A stretch of DNA of 5,232 nt from DASPXY01 sp038227745 (lineage in GTDB: Bacteria > Planctomycetota > Planctomycetia > Gemmatales > Gemmataceae). The translations under genes and the position numbers were made by a program. How positions within the stretch are numbered: position 1 is the stretch's first letter; each line of letters begins with the position of its first letter. Positions 1 through 5,232 of this stretch are shown piece after piece. The notes below the pieces were generated by a model. It did not search any database and had not been told where the DNA came from. It saw only the letters and a program-made list of their open reading frames with translations. The stretch is from the NCBI GenBank assembly GCA_038227745.1, contig JBBRPS010000714.1:1-5232 (forward strand). The letters are read 5' to 3'.

Positions 1-2849
1 ATCTCGACAGCCGTCGTCGTGCTCAAGGGACGGCTAGCAAGTACCTGATGGCTGTCGTTTTCCAGCACCAGCGTGTCGCCGTCGCGGCGCAGCGTCAACC
101 TCACATCCCCTGCGTTCGCAGGCACTTCATAGTGCAACGGTCGCGGAGGCGGTGCGCTCACCCGGATCGACTTGGATCCAGGGCTGACGTCATATCGGCC
201 ATCGCCCGAGTAGGTTGCCGTGATGGTGTGCTGGCCACCGGAGAGGTTGCTGACGGTCAGGGAAGTCGCACCGTCCATCAGCGGGATGGAGCCGCCGGAA
301 CCGATCGGAGAGCCGTTGTCGGTCAGTTCCACGTTCCCGGTGGGGAAGGGGCCCGCTCCGGTCAGGGAGCCGACATTGATCTGAAACGTGACCTGGTCAT
401 CGCCGAACGCGCTATCCGGACCGGTGACGGTCGTCGTGGTGGCCTGGCGGGTGAGGGTGACGATCCCCGACCCGGAGCTGTCGCCGTAGTAGGCGTCGCC
501 CGAGTAGATCGCTGCGATCGTGTGGCGGCCCCCCGCCAGCGCCACGCCGGGAAGCGAGGCCGCCCCGTTCGGGTCGAGCGCAATTGGGCCGCCCGGAAGC
601 GTAGTGCCGTTGTCCGTGACGACAACGGACCCGGTCGCCACCGGCGGATTCTGCCCCCCAAGTAGCGAGAGGACGTGAATCTGGATGTTGATGGAATCGC
701 CGGCGTTCGCGGTGGGGGGGACGCTGACCGACGTCTGGGAAGGCTGGTGCGAAGCCACGGTCACTGTCAGGGAAGTGGTCCCCGACTCGCTGCTGACGAA
801 ACCACCTTCCCCGCTGTAGACCGCCTTGACGACGTAGTTGTTGGGGGGCAGGTTAATGGTCCGCGTCAACGTCGCCATGCCGCCGTGCAGGTCGGCGGTG
901 TCCAGGACACCCGGGCCGACGTAGAAGGTGACGTGCCCGGCCGGCGTGCCCCCCGCGCTGGTCACGGTGGCCGTGAGCGTGACGTTCGCGAACTGCTCCA
1001 CCGTAGTTGGCGTCACGCCGGTTAGCGTCGTGACGGTGGTCGCGCCCGCCGCGATGTCCAGGGTAACGGACGGCGAGTTGCTGGGGTGGAACGAGCCGGT
1101 CGGGTTGTAGTAGGCGGTGATGGAATGGGTGGACTGGCCGGCGCGGAAGCTTGCGGTGGTGCTGGCCTGGCCGTTGACCAGCGTCAGGTTGGAGGAGCCG
1201 ATGTCCCCTTCGGAGGCGCCCCGGAACGTCAACGTGCCGGTGGGCACGCCGGCCCTCGAGTCAGGCGCCGTGACCGTCGCCGTGAACGTCACCGTTTGGC
1301 CGTCGGCCGCCGGGTTGGGATCGACGTGGAGCGCAACCGCCGTGTCGAAGTTGGTAGGCGTCGGCAACGTCACCTCGGCCTGCCACAGCCCGTTCTTGCG
1401 GGCGCCGGCGCCGTCGGAGTCGACGTCCGCGGTGTAGAAAACCGACGTGCCGTCGGTGACGACCTCCGGGGAGCCGTTGTAGTCTACGCCACCCGGCCCG
1501 AGGTTGGTGTCCGCGATCATGAACGTGCCGGCGGCCGTGCCGTCACTCTGCCAGGGCTCCAGGCCGTGGACGCCATCGGTGGCGAAGAAGAAGAGCGTGC
1601 CGCGGAAGTTGAGGAAGCTGGTCCGGTCGATATTATTTCCGACGTCGAAGGACGAGCCATTGGGGTTGATCTTTGTCACGAGGTGGAGAGCCGGATCCTG
1701 GTTGGCGGGGTCGGCGACGTACAGCTGATAGCCGTCCGTGGTGTTGGCTTTGGCCCTGAGAAAAAGTTTGTCGCCCACGAAGGTCATGTCAGTCGGCGAC
1801 GCATCGCCGTCGGGGTTGATGTTGGTGGATAACAACCCAAGGGGGGTCAGCGCCCACAATTCTCTATGGCCGGTGGCGGCGGCGGTGGCGGCAGCGAATA
1901 CCAGCCCCCCGGAGCCGTCGGCGTACGTGTGAGCGACCAACTCGCCCGGCGCGGAATTGTCGGGCAGCGTGTTGGCGGCGCCGGGGAACAGGTCGTTGAC
2001 CTTGCCCGTGTGGTCGGCGGTGCCGTCGGTATAGTACAGCGTCTGCGTGGAATTTGCGTCGGCGGCGACGAAGTACACATACGCGGGTCCGCCTCTGAAC
2101 TGCTGCGGCGTGAACAGGCCGGGGAAGGAGGATGACGGCCCCGCGAGGAGGTCCACGACCATCGCGGCCGTCGTCCCGTCGCTGGTCCAGAGTTCCGTGC
2201 CGGCCACGCCATCGTTGGCGCTAAAGAAGAGCTTACCGTAGGCAGCGGTCAAGCCCGTGGGATTTTCATGAGGGAAGCCCTGCGGGGCGGTGTTGAGGCC
2301 GAAGTGCGTAACCACGGTGGTATTGGTGCCGTTGTACTGGTACAGGGCCGTGCCCTCGGCGTCCTGGCCGACGAAGTACAGATTGCCATTCATGACGGTC
2401 AACTGTTCGGGCAACAGGCCCAGGGGCGCTGCGGTGTTCAGGTGAGTGACCTGGTTGGCACGACCCGACGTGGGGTCAACCGTCCACAGTTGGGTGCCGC
2501 CGGTGGTGCCATCGCTGTCCGTGAAATAGAAGGCACCGTTGTAAACCACCGAGTGGAATTTCCGCGTGTCCGAGGAAAGACTTTTGACCTGGACGACGTT
2601 GTGGCCGTTGCTGCTCACCGCGTACAGGAACTCGGTGCCTTGGACATTGGCCTCCATGAAGATGGTGCCATCCGGCCCGCCGGCGAAGAGCAGGTTCGTG
2701 GGGGAGGGGTTGTTGCGGTCCAGGCCGACGACGGGGGCGGCCGTCGAGGGGAGGGCCCGATCCTCCAGCCGTTCGAGGCAGGGCTTGCAGTGGCGGGCGC
2801 GCCGGCGGGGAGCGGCGGGGCGGCGCGGGGAAAACAGGTTCCAGGTCAT
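1..2849 (-). CDS. Large planctomycete surface/exported protein: LERLEDR leader, ELWxxDGT repeats, four Ig-like domains (C-terminus cut by window edge)
   Basis: The minus frame from ATG at 2849 is open for 949 codons to position 1. The start is fixed by GAGGAG seven bases upstream. Residues 1-34 are Arg/Pro-rich and hold CKPC (21-24) followed by LERLEDRALPS (25-35), the N-terminal signature common on large planctomycete surface proteins; no ordinary Sec hydrophobic core is visible. Residues about 57-494 are roughly nine divergent ELWxxDGT-type repeats, best preserved at 219-226 (ELWTSDGT) and 431-438 (EPWQSDGT). Residues about 498-905 form four Ig-like domains of about 100 residues. Residues 906-949 (LTLRRDGDTLVLEN core) begin another beta-rich module of a kind I associate with planctomycete surface proteins. 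The only two cysteines are those of CKPC. An adhesive or structural role outside the cytoplasm is likely from the domains; no catalytic motif is seen. It is divergent from the sigma/kinase pair. The family call is firm, the function is not. Confidence 0.9.
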   Translation of the reverse strand, partial: MTWNLFSPRRPAAPRRRARHCKPCLERLEDRALPSTAAPVVGLDRNNPSPTNLLFAGGPDGTIFMEANVQGTEFLYAVSSNGHNVVQVKSLSSDTRKFHSVVYNGAFYFTDSDGTTGGTQLWTVDPTSGRANQVTHLNTAAPLGLLPEQLTVMNGNLYFVGQDAEGTALYQYNGTNTTVVTHFGLNTAPQGFPHENPTGLTAAYGKLFFSANDGVAGTELWTSDGTTAAMVVDLLAGPSSSFPGLFTPQQFRGGPAYVYFVAADANSTQTLYYTDGTADHTGKVNDLFPGAANTLPDNSAPGELVAHTYADGSGGLVFAAATAAATGHRELWALTPLGLLSTNINPDGDASPTDMTFVGDKLFLRAKANTTDGYQLYVADPANQDPALHLVTKINPNGSSFDVGNNIDRTSFLNFRGTLFFFATDGVHGLEPWQSDGTAAGTFMIADTNLGPGGVDYNGSPEVVTDGTSVFYTADVDSDGAGARKNGLWQAEVTLPTPTNFDTAVALHVDPNPAADGQTVTFTATVTAPDSRAGVPTGTLTFRGASEGDIGSSNLTLVNGQASTTASFRAGQSTHSITAYYNPTGSFHPSNSPSVTLDIAAGATTVTTLTGVTPTTVEQFANVTLTATVTSAGGTPAGHVTFYVGPGVLDTADLHGGMATLTRTINLPPNNYVVKAVYSGEGGFVSSESGTTSLTVTVASHQPSQTSVSVPPTANAGDSINIQIHVLSLLGGQNPPVATGSVVVTDNGTTLPGGPIALDPNGAASLPGVALAGGRHTIAAIYSGDAYYGDSSGSGIVTLTRQATTTTVTGPDSAFGDDQVTFQINVGSLTGAGPFPTGNVELTDNGSPIGSGGSIPLMDGATSLTVSNLSGGQHTITATYSGDGRYDVSPGSKSIRVSAPPPRPLHYEVPANAGDVRLTLRRDGDTLVLENDSHQVLASRPLSTTTAVE
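135..1358 (-). repeat. Region coding for four tandem Ig-like domains
   Basis: Residues about 498-602, 602-699, 700-803 and 804-905 of the surface protein each follow the bacterial Ig-like (Big_3-type) pattern. An opening T-x-V strand leads to 'G-D/Q-x-V-T-F', then 'P-T/A-G-x-V/L-x-F/V', and a late strand H-x-I/V-x-A-x-Y-S/N-G-D/E. Domains 3 and 4 are closest to each other, sharing TDNG, GG-x-HTI-x-A and YSGD. Part of this similarity persists in the DNA: a 12-base string coding YSGD is identical at 202-213 and 496-507. Such domains usually act as stalks or spacers on surface proteins. Confidence 0.8.
1368..2681 (-). repeat. Region coding for about nine ELWxxDGT-type repeats
   Basis: Within the surface protein, a unit of about 35-55 residues recurs. 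It has a hydrophobic strand of the form G-x-L-x-F, an acidic DG turn, then ELW and SDGT. Approximate units are residues 57-91, 103-137, 153-184, 203-243, 254-290, 312-348, 358-401, 415-454 and 466-494. Units 4 and 8 keep nearly full consensus (NDGVAGTELWTSDGT and TDGVHGLEPWQSDGT); the others keep only the strand and the aromatic or DGT positions. The pattern suggests a beta-propeller, with each unit a blade. This fold is an inference from the repeat length and strand pattern. Confidence 0.75.
1872..1892 (-). repeat. Short imperfect GGN trinucleotide run inside the surface-protein gene
   Basis: Seven consecutive triplets of the form GGT/GGC on the plus strand encode an Ala/Thr run (residues 318-326, AAATAAAT in its core). 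They sit in repeat unit 6, in the place where other units have the acidic DG turn. The run may be a microsatellite-type expansion that has replaced the turn; length variation here would stay in frame. Confidence 0.5.
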
Positions 2850-2856
2850 GTGCGGA

Positions 2857-2862
2857 CTCCTC
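2857..2862 (-). promoter_or_regulatory. Ribosome binding site of the surface-protein gene
   Basis: GAGGAG on the minus strand lies seven bases before the ATG at 2849. It supports that ATG, which also places the LERLEDR motif at the usual 25-30 residues from the N-terminus. Confidence 0.8.
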
Positions 2863-2871
2863 AGTTGGGAA

Positions 2872-2892
2872 GGGGCTGCCGTGGCAGCACCC
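2872..2892 (-). other. Small imperfect hairpin in the surface-protein leader
   Basis: GCTGC and GCAGC (2875-2879, 2884-2888) flank a 4-base loop. GGG and CCC continue the stem after one bulged base. It lies 10 to 30 bases upstream of the ribosome binding site of the surface-protein gene, so in the transcript it could influence translation. The stem is short and this could be chance in GC-rich DNA. Confidence 0.35.
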
Positions 2893-2928
2893 GTTGGGGG
2901 CGGAGGTCCCGTCTTCACGGCGCCGGCG

Positions 2929-2958
2929 GCCCGGGGCGGTGAAGATTCCGCCCCGGGC
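2929..2958. repeat. GC-rich 11-bp perfect inverted repeat (hairpin) in the divergent region
   Basis: The arm GCCCGGGGCGG (2929-2939) is exactly complementary to CCGCCCCGGGC (2948-2958) across an 8-base AT-rich loop. With one bulged G the pairing can continue five more base pairs on the outer side. There is no U tract on either side and neither flanking gene ends here, so it is not an ordinary terminator. If the minus promoter at 2996-3004 is right, it lies in the 5' leader of the surface-protein mRNA; as DNA it could also be a protein-binding site. Confidence 0.7.
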
Positions 2959-2961
2959 GCC

Positions 2962-2986
2962 GGAACGCCCGGAACCTGCTGCCGTC
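2962..2986 (+). promoter_or_regulatory. Candidate ECF-type promoter upstream of the sigma gene
   Basis: GGAAC at 2962-2966 is followed, 16 bases later, by CGTC at 2983-2986. This matches the GGAAC / CGTC pattern of many ECF sigma promoters and points towards the sigma gene. Three further GGAAC motifs follow at 2971, 2987 and 3011. If used, it would suggest autoregulation with a leader of about 155 bases. Recognition by this particular sigma factor is an inference; planctomycete ECF promoters are poorly defined. Confidence 0.3.
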
Positions 2987-2995
2987 GGAACGGCC

Positions 2996-3004
2996 ATCAT
3001 ATCA
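2996..3004 (-). promoter_or_regulatory. Candidate extended -10 promoter element for the surface-protein gene
   Basis: The minus strand reads TGATATGAT, an extended -10 (TGn followed by TATGAT, one base off TATAAT). No good -35 hexamer is found 16-18 bases upstream, which is tolerated by extended -10 promoters. It would start transcription near 2989 and give a leader of about 140 bases containing both hairpins. Based on motif match only. Confidence 0.4.
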
Positions 3005-3035
3005 CAAGCGGGAACCGAGCGCCTCTTAGGACAAA

Positions 3036-3047
3036 AATTCCGGAATT
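3036..3047. promoter_or_regulatory. Perfect 12-bp palindrome AATTCCGGAATT, possible operator
   Basis: AATTCCGGAATT reads identically on both strands. It lies in an AT-rich patch that stands out from its GC-rich surroundings, about 105 bases before the sigma-factor start. Its form fits the binding site of a dimeric regulator. No regulator gene is visible in the window. Confidence 0.35.
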
Positions 3048-3141
3048 GACGGCCGGCGGGGATTGCCGGTGTCGCCCGGCCCGCGCATGTGGTACCATGA
3101 ACGAGGTGTTTTTCGTGAATACATCTCTCCCATGGGCGAAA

Positions 3142-3150
3142 GAGGGGGGG
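3142..3150 (+). promoter_or_regulatory. G-rich ribosome binding site that sets the sigma-factor start
   Basis: GAGG at 3142-3145 lies seven bases before the ATG at 3153 and is part of a purine run ending in seven Gs (3144-3150). The other in-frame starts (TTG 3063, ATG 3087, ATG 3132) have no comparable purine-rich site before them, which is why 3153 was chosen. Confidence 0.6.
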
Positions 3151-3152
3151 CG

Positions 3153-3815
3153 ATGGCGGAGCCGTCCGGGCAGACCGGCCGCTTGCAGCAGTGCCTCGAC
3201 CGCCTCCGCGCGGGCGACGATACGGCCCGGGCGGACCTGGTGCGGCATGCGTGCGCGCAGCTCACCCGGCTCACCCGCAAGATGCTGCGCGACTACCCCG
3301 GCGTGCAGCGCTGGGAGCAGACCGACGACGTGCTCCAGAACGCGCTGCTGCGCCTGTGGAAGGCCCTCGCGGAAGTCACGCCCGGGTCGCTCGCCGACTT
3401 CTTCGGCCTGGCCGCCCTGCAAGTCCGCCGCGAGCTGATCGACCTGGCCCGGGAACTCTACGGGCCGCAGGGCCACGGGGCACGCCACGCCTCGCACGGG
3501 GGCGAATCCGGCGCGGGGCCCACGCCCGCCCCGCTCGAGCCGAGCGACACCACGCACGACCCGGCGCGCCTGGCCGCCTGGACCGAGTTCCACCAGCGGG
3601 TCGAGGCGCTGCCGGAGGAGGACCGCGCGGTCTTCGACCTGCTGTGGTACCAGGAGCTGACGCAGGCCGAGGCGGCGGCGGTGCTCGACATCTCCGAGCG
3701 GACCTTGCGGCGGCGCTGGCGGCTGGCCCGGGTCAAGGTTTACGCGGCGCTCAACGGCGGCCCGCCGGGAGCAGAGGCCCGGCACGACAGGGGGGACGAA
3801 GATGGGGCCCGATAG
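3153..3815 (+). CDS. ECF-type RNA polymerase sigma factor (planctomycete kinase-linked type), 220 aa
   Basis: Starting at ATG 3153, the protein begins MAEPSGQTGRLQQCLDRLRA and ends at TAG 3815. Residues about 25-100 are sigma region 2, with the region 2.2 core DDVLQNALLRLWKAL (58-72) and RRELIDLAR (92-100). A flexible Gly/Pro/His-rich linker spans about 104-140. Residues about 150-197 are region 4, with ALPEEDRAVFDLLW followed by a helix-turn-helix, LTQAEAAAVLDISERTLRRR (169-188). Regions 1 and 3 are absent, as expected for an ECF factor that directs RNA polymerase to a small regulon. No anti-sigma gene is seen; the kinase gene starts 14 bp before this stop, in another frame. In planctomycetes such pairs are common, and phosphorylation by the kinase is a plausible control (inference). 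Earlier in-frame starts would add 7 to 30 poorly supported residues. Confidence 0.93.
   Translation: MAEPSGQTGRLQQCLDRLRAGDDTARADLVRHACAQLTRLTRKMLRDYPGVQRWEQTDDVLQNALLRLWKALAEVTPGSLADFFGLAALQVRRELIDLARELYGPQGHGARHASHGGESGAGPTPAPLEPSDTTHDPARLAAWTEFHQRVEALPEEDRAVFDLLWYQELTQAEAAAVLDISERTLRRRWRLARVKVYAALNGGPPGAEARHDRGDEDGAR
3789..3795 (+). promoter_or_regulatory. Ribosome binding site of the kinase gene, inside the sigma gene
   Basis: AGGGGGG lies six bases before the ATG at 3802 and within the last codons of the sigma gene. With the 14-bp gene overlap it suggests translational coupling. Confidence 0.65.
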
Positions 3816-5232
3816 CCGCCTGGATGAGCTGCTCTCACGCTGGGAAGAGTTGCGGGGGCGGGGCCAACCGGTCAGCGCCGAGGACCTGTGCCGCGACTGC
3901 CCGGAACTGCTGGAGGCGGTCCGCTGGCACGTGCAAGCCCTGGAGTCGGGAGGCCCGCCCACCACGGACATGGCACCGAAGGCGTCCGGCCCCGCCCGGC
4001 CCACCGTCGCGATCCCCGGCTACGAGGTGCTGGAGGAGCTGGGCCACGGCGGCATGGGCGTCGTCTACAAGGCGCGGCAGGTCAAGGCCAACCGGCTCGT
4101 CGCCCTCAAGATGATCCTGACCAGCCGGCACGCCTCCGTCGCGCAGCGCGTGCGCTTCCAGATCGAGGCGGAGGCGATCGCCCGGCTGCAGCACCCGAAC
4201 ATCGTGCAGCTCTACGAGGTCGGGGAGTGTGACGGCCTGCCGTTTTTCTCGCTGGAGTTCTGCGCCGGCGGCAGCCTCGCCCAACAGCTCAAGGGGTCGC
4301 CGTTGTCTGGCCGCGAGGCGGCGCAGTTGGTCGAGGTGCTGGCGCGCGCCATGCACTACGCCCACTTGCGCGGCGTCCTGCACCGCGACCTGAAGCCTGC
4401 CAACATCCTTCTTGAAGCCCACGGGTTGCCACCCGTGGGCTTTGGAACCCCCAAGATCGGCGACTTCGGCCTCGCCAAGCAGCTGGGCGCCGGCAGCGAC
4501 GTGAGCCAGTCCGGGACGGTCCTGGGGACGCCGAGCTACATGGCCCCCGAGCAGGCTGCGGGGCGGGGGCGCGAGGTCGGCCCGGCGGCCGACGTGTACG
4601 CCCTGGGGGTCATCCTCTACGAGCTGCTGACGGGGCGCACGCCGTTCCGGGGGGCGACGCCGCTGGAGACCCTGCACGAGGTGTTGACGGCCGAGCCGGC
4701 CCCGCCGTCGCGGCTGCGCGGCGGCGTGCCCTGCGACCTCGAGACGGTCTGCCTCAAGTGCCTGCGCAAGGACCCGGGGCACCGCTACCCCTCCGCCGAG
4801 GAACTGGCCGAGGACCTGCGCCGCTTCCTTGCCGGCGAGCCGATCCGGGCGCGCCAGGTCGGCGCCGCCGAGCGGGCCGTGAAATGGGCGCGCCGCAACC
4901 CCCTGGCCGCCGGCCTGTCCGCCGCCGTCGTCGTGGTCGCCGCCGTCGGCTTCGGCCTGGTGACCTGGATGTGGCGTGAGGCGGTCGCCAGCGCGGCGGA
5001 GGCGACCCGGGCGAAAGACCGCGCCGTCGCCGCCCTCACTGCCGAGGCCCATGCGAAGCGGAAAGAGGCCGAGCATCGCGCCGACGCCGAGCGCAGGCGC
5101 ACCCTCGCCCTCCGGCTCGTGGACATGACGCGGCGTATCGTCGATGTGTCCAGCGTCGAGGTGAGCCGCAGCCCCGCACTCAAGGCCGCCGGACTGGCGC
5201 CGCTGCGCCAGGCGCTGTTACAAATGCCGGTC
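3802..5232 (+). CDS. Membrane-anchored Ser/Thr protein kinase (PknB-like), C-terminus cut by window edge
   Basis: The 477 codons seen start MGPDSRLDELLSRWEELRGR, the N-terminal segment usual in planctomycete sigma-linked kinases, with CRDC at 30-33. The kinase domain is about residues 74-340. It has the Gly loop GHGGMGVVY (81-89), Lys103 in VALK, Glu122 as the likely helix-C partner, HRDLKPAN (194-201), DFG (221-223), an activation loop with Ser235, Ser237 and Thr239, APE (248-250), DVYALG (264-269) and Arg328. All catalytic residues are present, so it should phosphorylate Ser/Thr. A transmembrane helix spans about 368-391, followed by an Ala/Glu/Arg-rich helical, probably coiled-coil stretch (392-435). 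The last residues, SRSPALKAAGLAPLRQALL (456-474), resemble the start of TPR-type sensor regions rather than WD40 ones. Oddity: residues 205-216 form an enlarged turn before DFG, coded partly by a palindrome (4415-4442). It is coupled to the sigma gene. Confidence 0.95.
   Translation, partial: MGPDSRLDELLSRWEELRGRGQPVSAEDLCRDCPELLEAVRWHVQALESGGPPTTDMAPKASGPARPTVAIPGYEVLEELGHGGMGVVYKARQVKANRLVALKMILTSRHASVAQRVRFQIEAEAIARLQHPNIVQLYEVGECDGLPFFSLEFCAGGSLAQQLKGSPLSGREAAQLVEVLARAMHYAHLRGVLHRDLKPANILLEAHGLPPVGFGTPKIGDFGLAKQLGAGSDVSQSGTVLGTPSYMAPEQAAGRGREVGPAADVYALGVILYELLTGRTPFRGATPLETLHEVLTAEPAPPSRLRGGVPCDLETVCLKCLRKDPGHRYPSAEELAEDLRRFLAGEPIRARQVGAAERAVKWARRNPLAAGLSAAVVVVAAVGFGLVTWMWREAVASAAEATRAKDRAVAALTAEAHAKRKEAEHRADAERRRTLALRLVDMTRRIVDVSSVEVSRSPALKAAGLAPLRQALLQMPV
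4415..4442. repeat. 28-bp palindromic element in frame inside the kinase domain
   Basis: The 12-base arm AAGCCCACGGGT (4415-4426) is perfectly complementary to ACCCGTGGGCTT (4431-4442) across the loop TGCC. It codes for most of residues 205-214 (EAHGLPPVGF), between the catalytic-loop motif HRDLKPANILL and PKIGDFG. Related kinases usually have about five residues between ILL and PKI; here there are twelve. The excess and the perfect symmetry suggest a small palindromic insertion tolerated in the beta7-beta8 turn. I see no second copy in the window. Confidence 0.75.

Larger units (their letters stand above)
2850..3152. other. Divergent intergenic region (303 bp) between the surface-protein and sigma-factor genes
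   Basis: No gene is supported here: the frames that cross it are antisense or out-of-frame continuations of the flanking genes. It contains the surface-protein ribosome binding site, two possible hairpins on the surface-protein side (2872-2892, 2929-2958), a candidate extended -10 for the minus gene (2996-3004), four GGAAC motifs (2962, 2971, 2987, 3011), a 12-bp palindrome in an AT-rich patch (3036-3047), and the G-rich ribosome binding site of the sigma gene. It must hold the promoters of both transcription units unless the sigma unit starts elsewhere. Confidence 0.85.

Noticed and set aside
48..2942. Series of plus-strand open frames across the left half
   Set aside because: All lie opposite the continuous 949-codon minus frame, which has clear repeats, domains and a ribosome binding site. 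The plus frames give Arg/Gly/Val-rich products without motifs.
2929..2958. The GC hairpin as an intrinsic terminator
   Set aside because: There is no U tract on either strand, and the flanking genes are divergent, so no transcript should end here.
3046..3074. TTGACG as a sigma-70 -35 box for the sigma operon
   Set aside because: No -10-like hexamer is found 16-18 bases downstream; the sequence there is GC-rich.
3063..3152. Earlier starts for the sigma factor (TTG 3063, ATG 3087, ATG 3132)
   Set aside because: None has a good ribosome binding site, and family members begin close to the residue coded at 3153.
2997..4004. Minus-strand open frame opposite the sigma gene (335 codons)
   Set aside because: It mirrors the sigma factor and kinase N-terminus and shows no domain of its own.
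3191..4232. Plus-strand frames overlapping the sigma and kinase genes
   Set aside because: They are out-of-frame readings rich in Arg, Pro and Ala; the true frames carry the sigma and kinase motifs.
3835..5076. Long minus-strand open frame opposite the kinase gene (413 codons)
   Set aside because: It is antisense to a kinase with every catalytic motif intact, and its product is low-complexity without any recognisable motif. Long antisense frames are expected in GC-rich coding DNA.
1..5232. CRISPR array, tRNA, rRNA, integrase/transposase or defence-system gene
   Set aside because: No regularly spaced direct repeats, cloverleaf pattern, rRNA core sequence or relevant protein motifs were seen.

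Overview
The window looks like a chromosomal segment from a planctomycete, most likely of the Gemmata/Gemmataceae type. It is very GC-rich. It holds three features typical of that group: a large surface or exported protein that starts with an Arg-rich leader and a LERLEDR-type motif, an ECF sigma factor of the planctomycete 'DDVLQNALLRLWKAL' kind, and directly behind it a receptor-like Ser/Thr protein kinase with one membrane span. The assignment rests on motif recognition only; no database search was run.

Layout. Positions 1-2849 (minus strand) are one uninterrupted reading frame of at least 949 codons that runs off the left edge. It has an Arg-rich N-terminus, about nine ELWxxDGT-type beta-propeller-like repeats, four Ig-like domains, and the start of a further C-terminal module. 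Positions 2850-3152 form a divergent intergenic region that is unusually rich in signals: a minus-strand extended -10 box, four GGAAC motifs within 54 bp (one at the right distance from a CGTC to resemble an ECF promoter), an 11-bp GC-rich hairpin, and a perfect 12-bp AATTCCGGAATT palindrome. Positions 3153-3815 (plus) encode the ECF sigma factor. Positions 3802-5232 (plus) encode the kinase, whose start overlaps the sigma gene by 14 bp and which runs off the right edge.

How the parts may work together (inference): the sigma factor and kinase are translationally coupled and probably form one signalling unit, with the kinase sensing outside the cytoplasm and acting on the sigma factor or its partners. 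The surface protein is transcribed divergently from the shared control region, so it is a candidate target, but nothing in the sequence proves this.

The most unusual item is a perfect 12-bp inverted repeat with a 4-nt loop (4415-4442). It sits in frame inside the kinase domain, between the catalytic loop and the DFG motif, exactly where the protein is about seven residues longer than is usual. It looks like a small palindromic mobile element captured as coding sequence. I see no CRISPR array, tRNA, rRNA or transposase, and no clear case for a wholly new multi-gene system.
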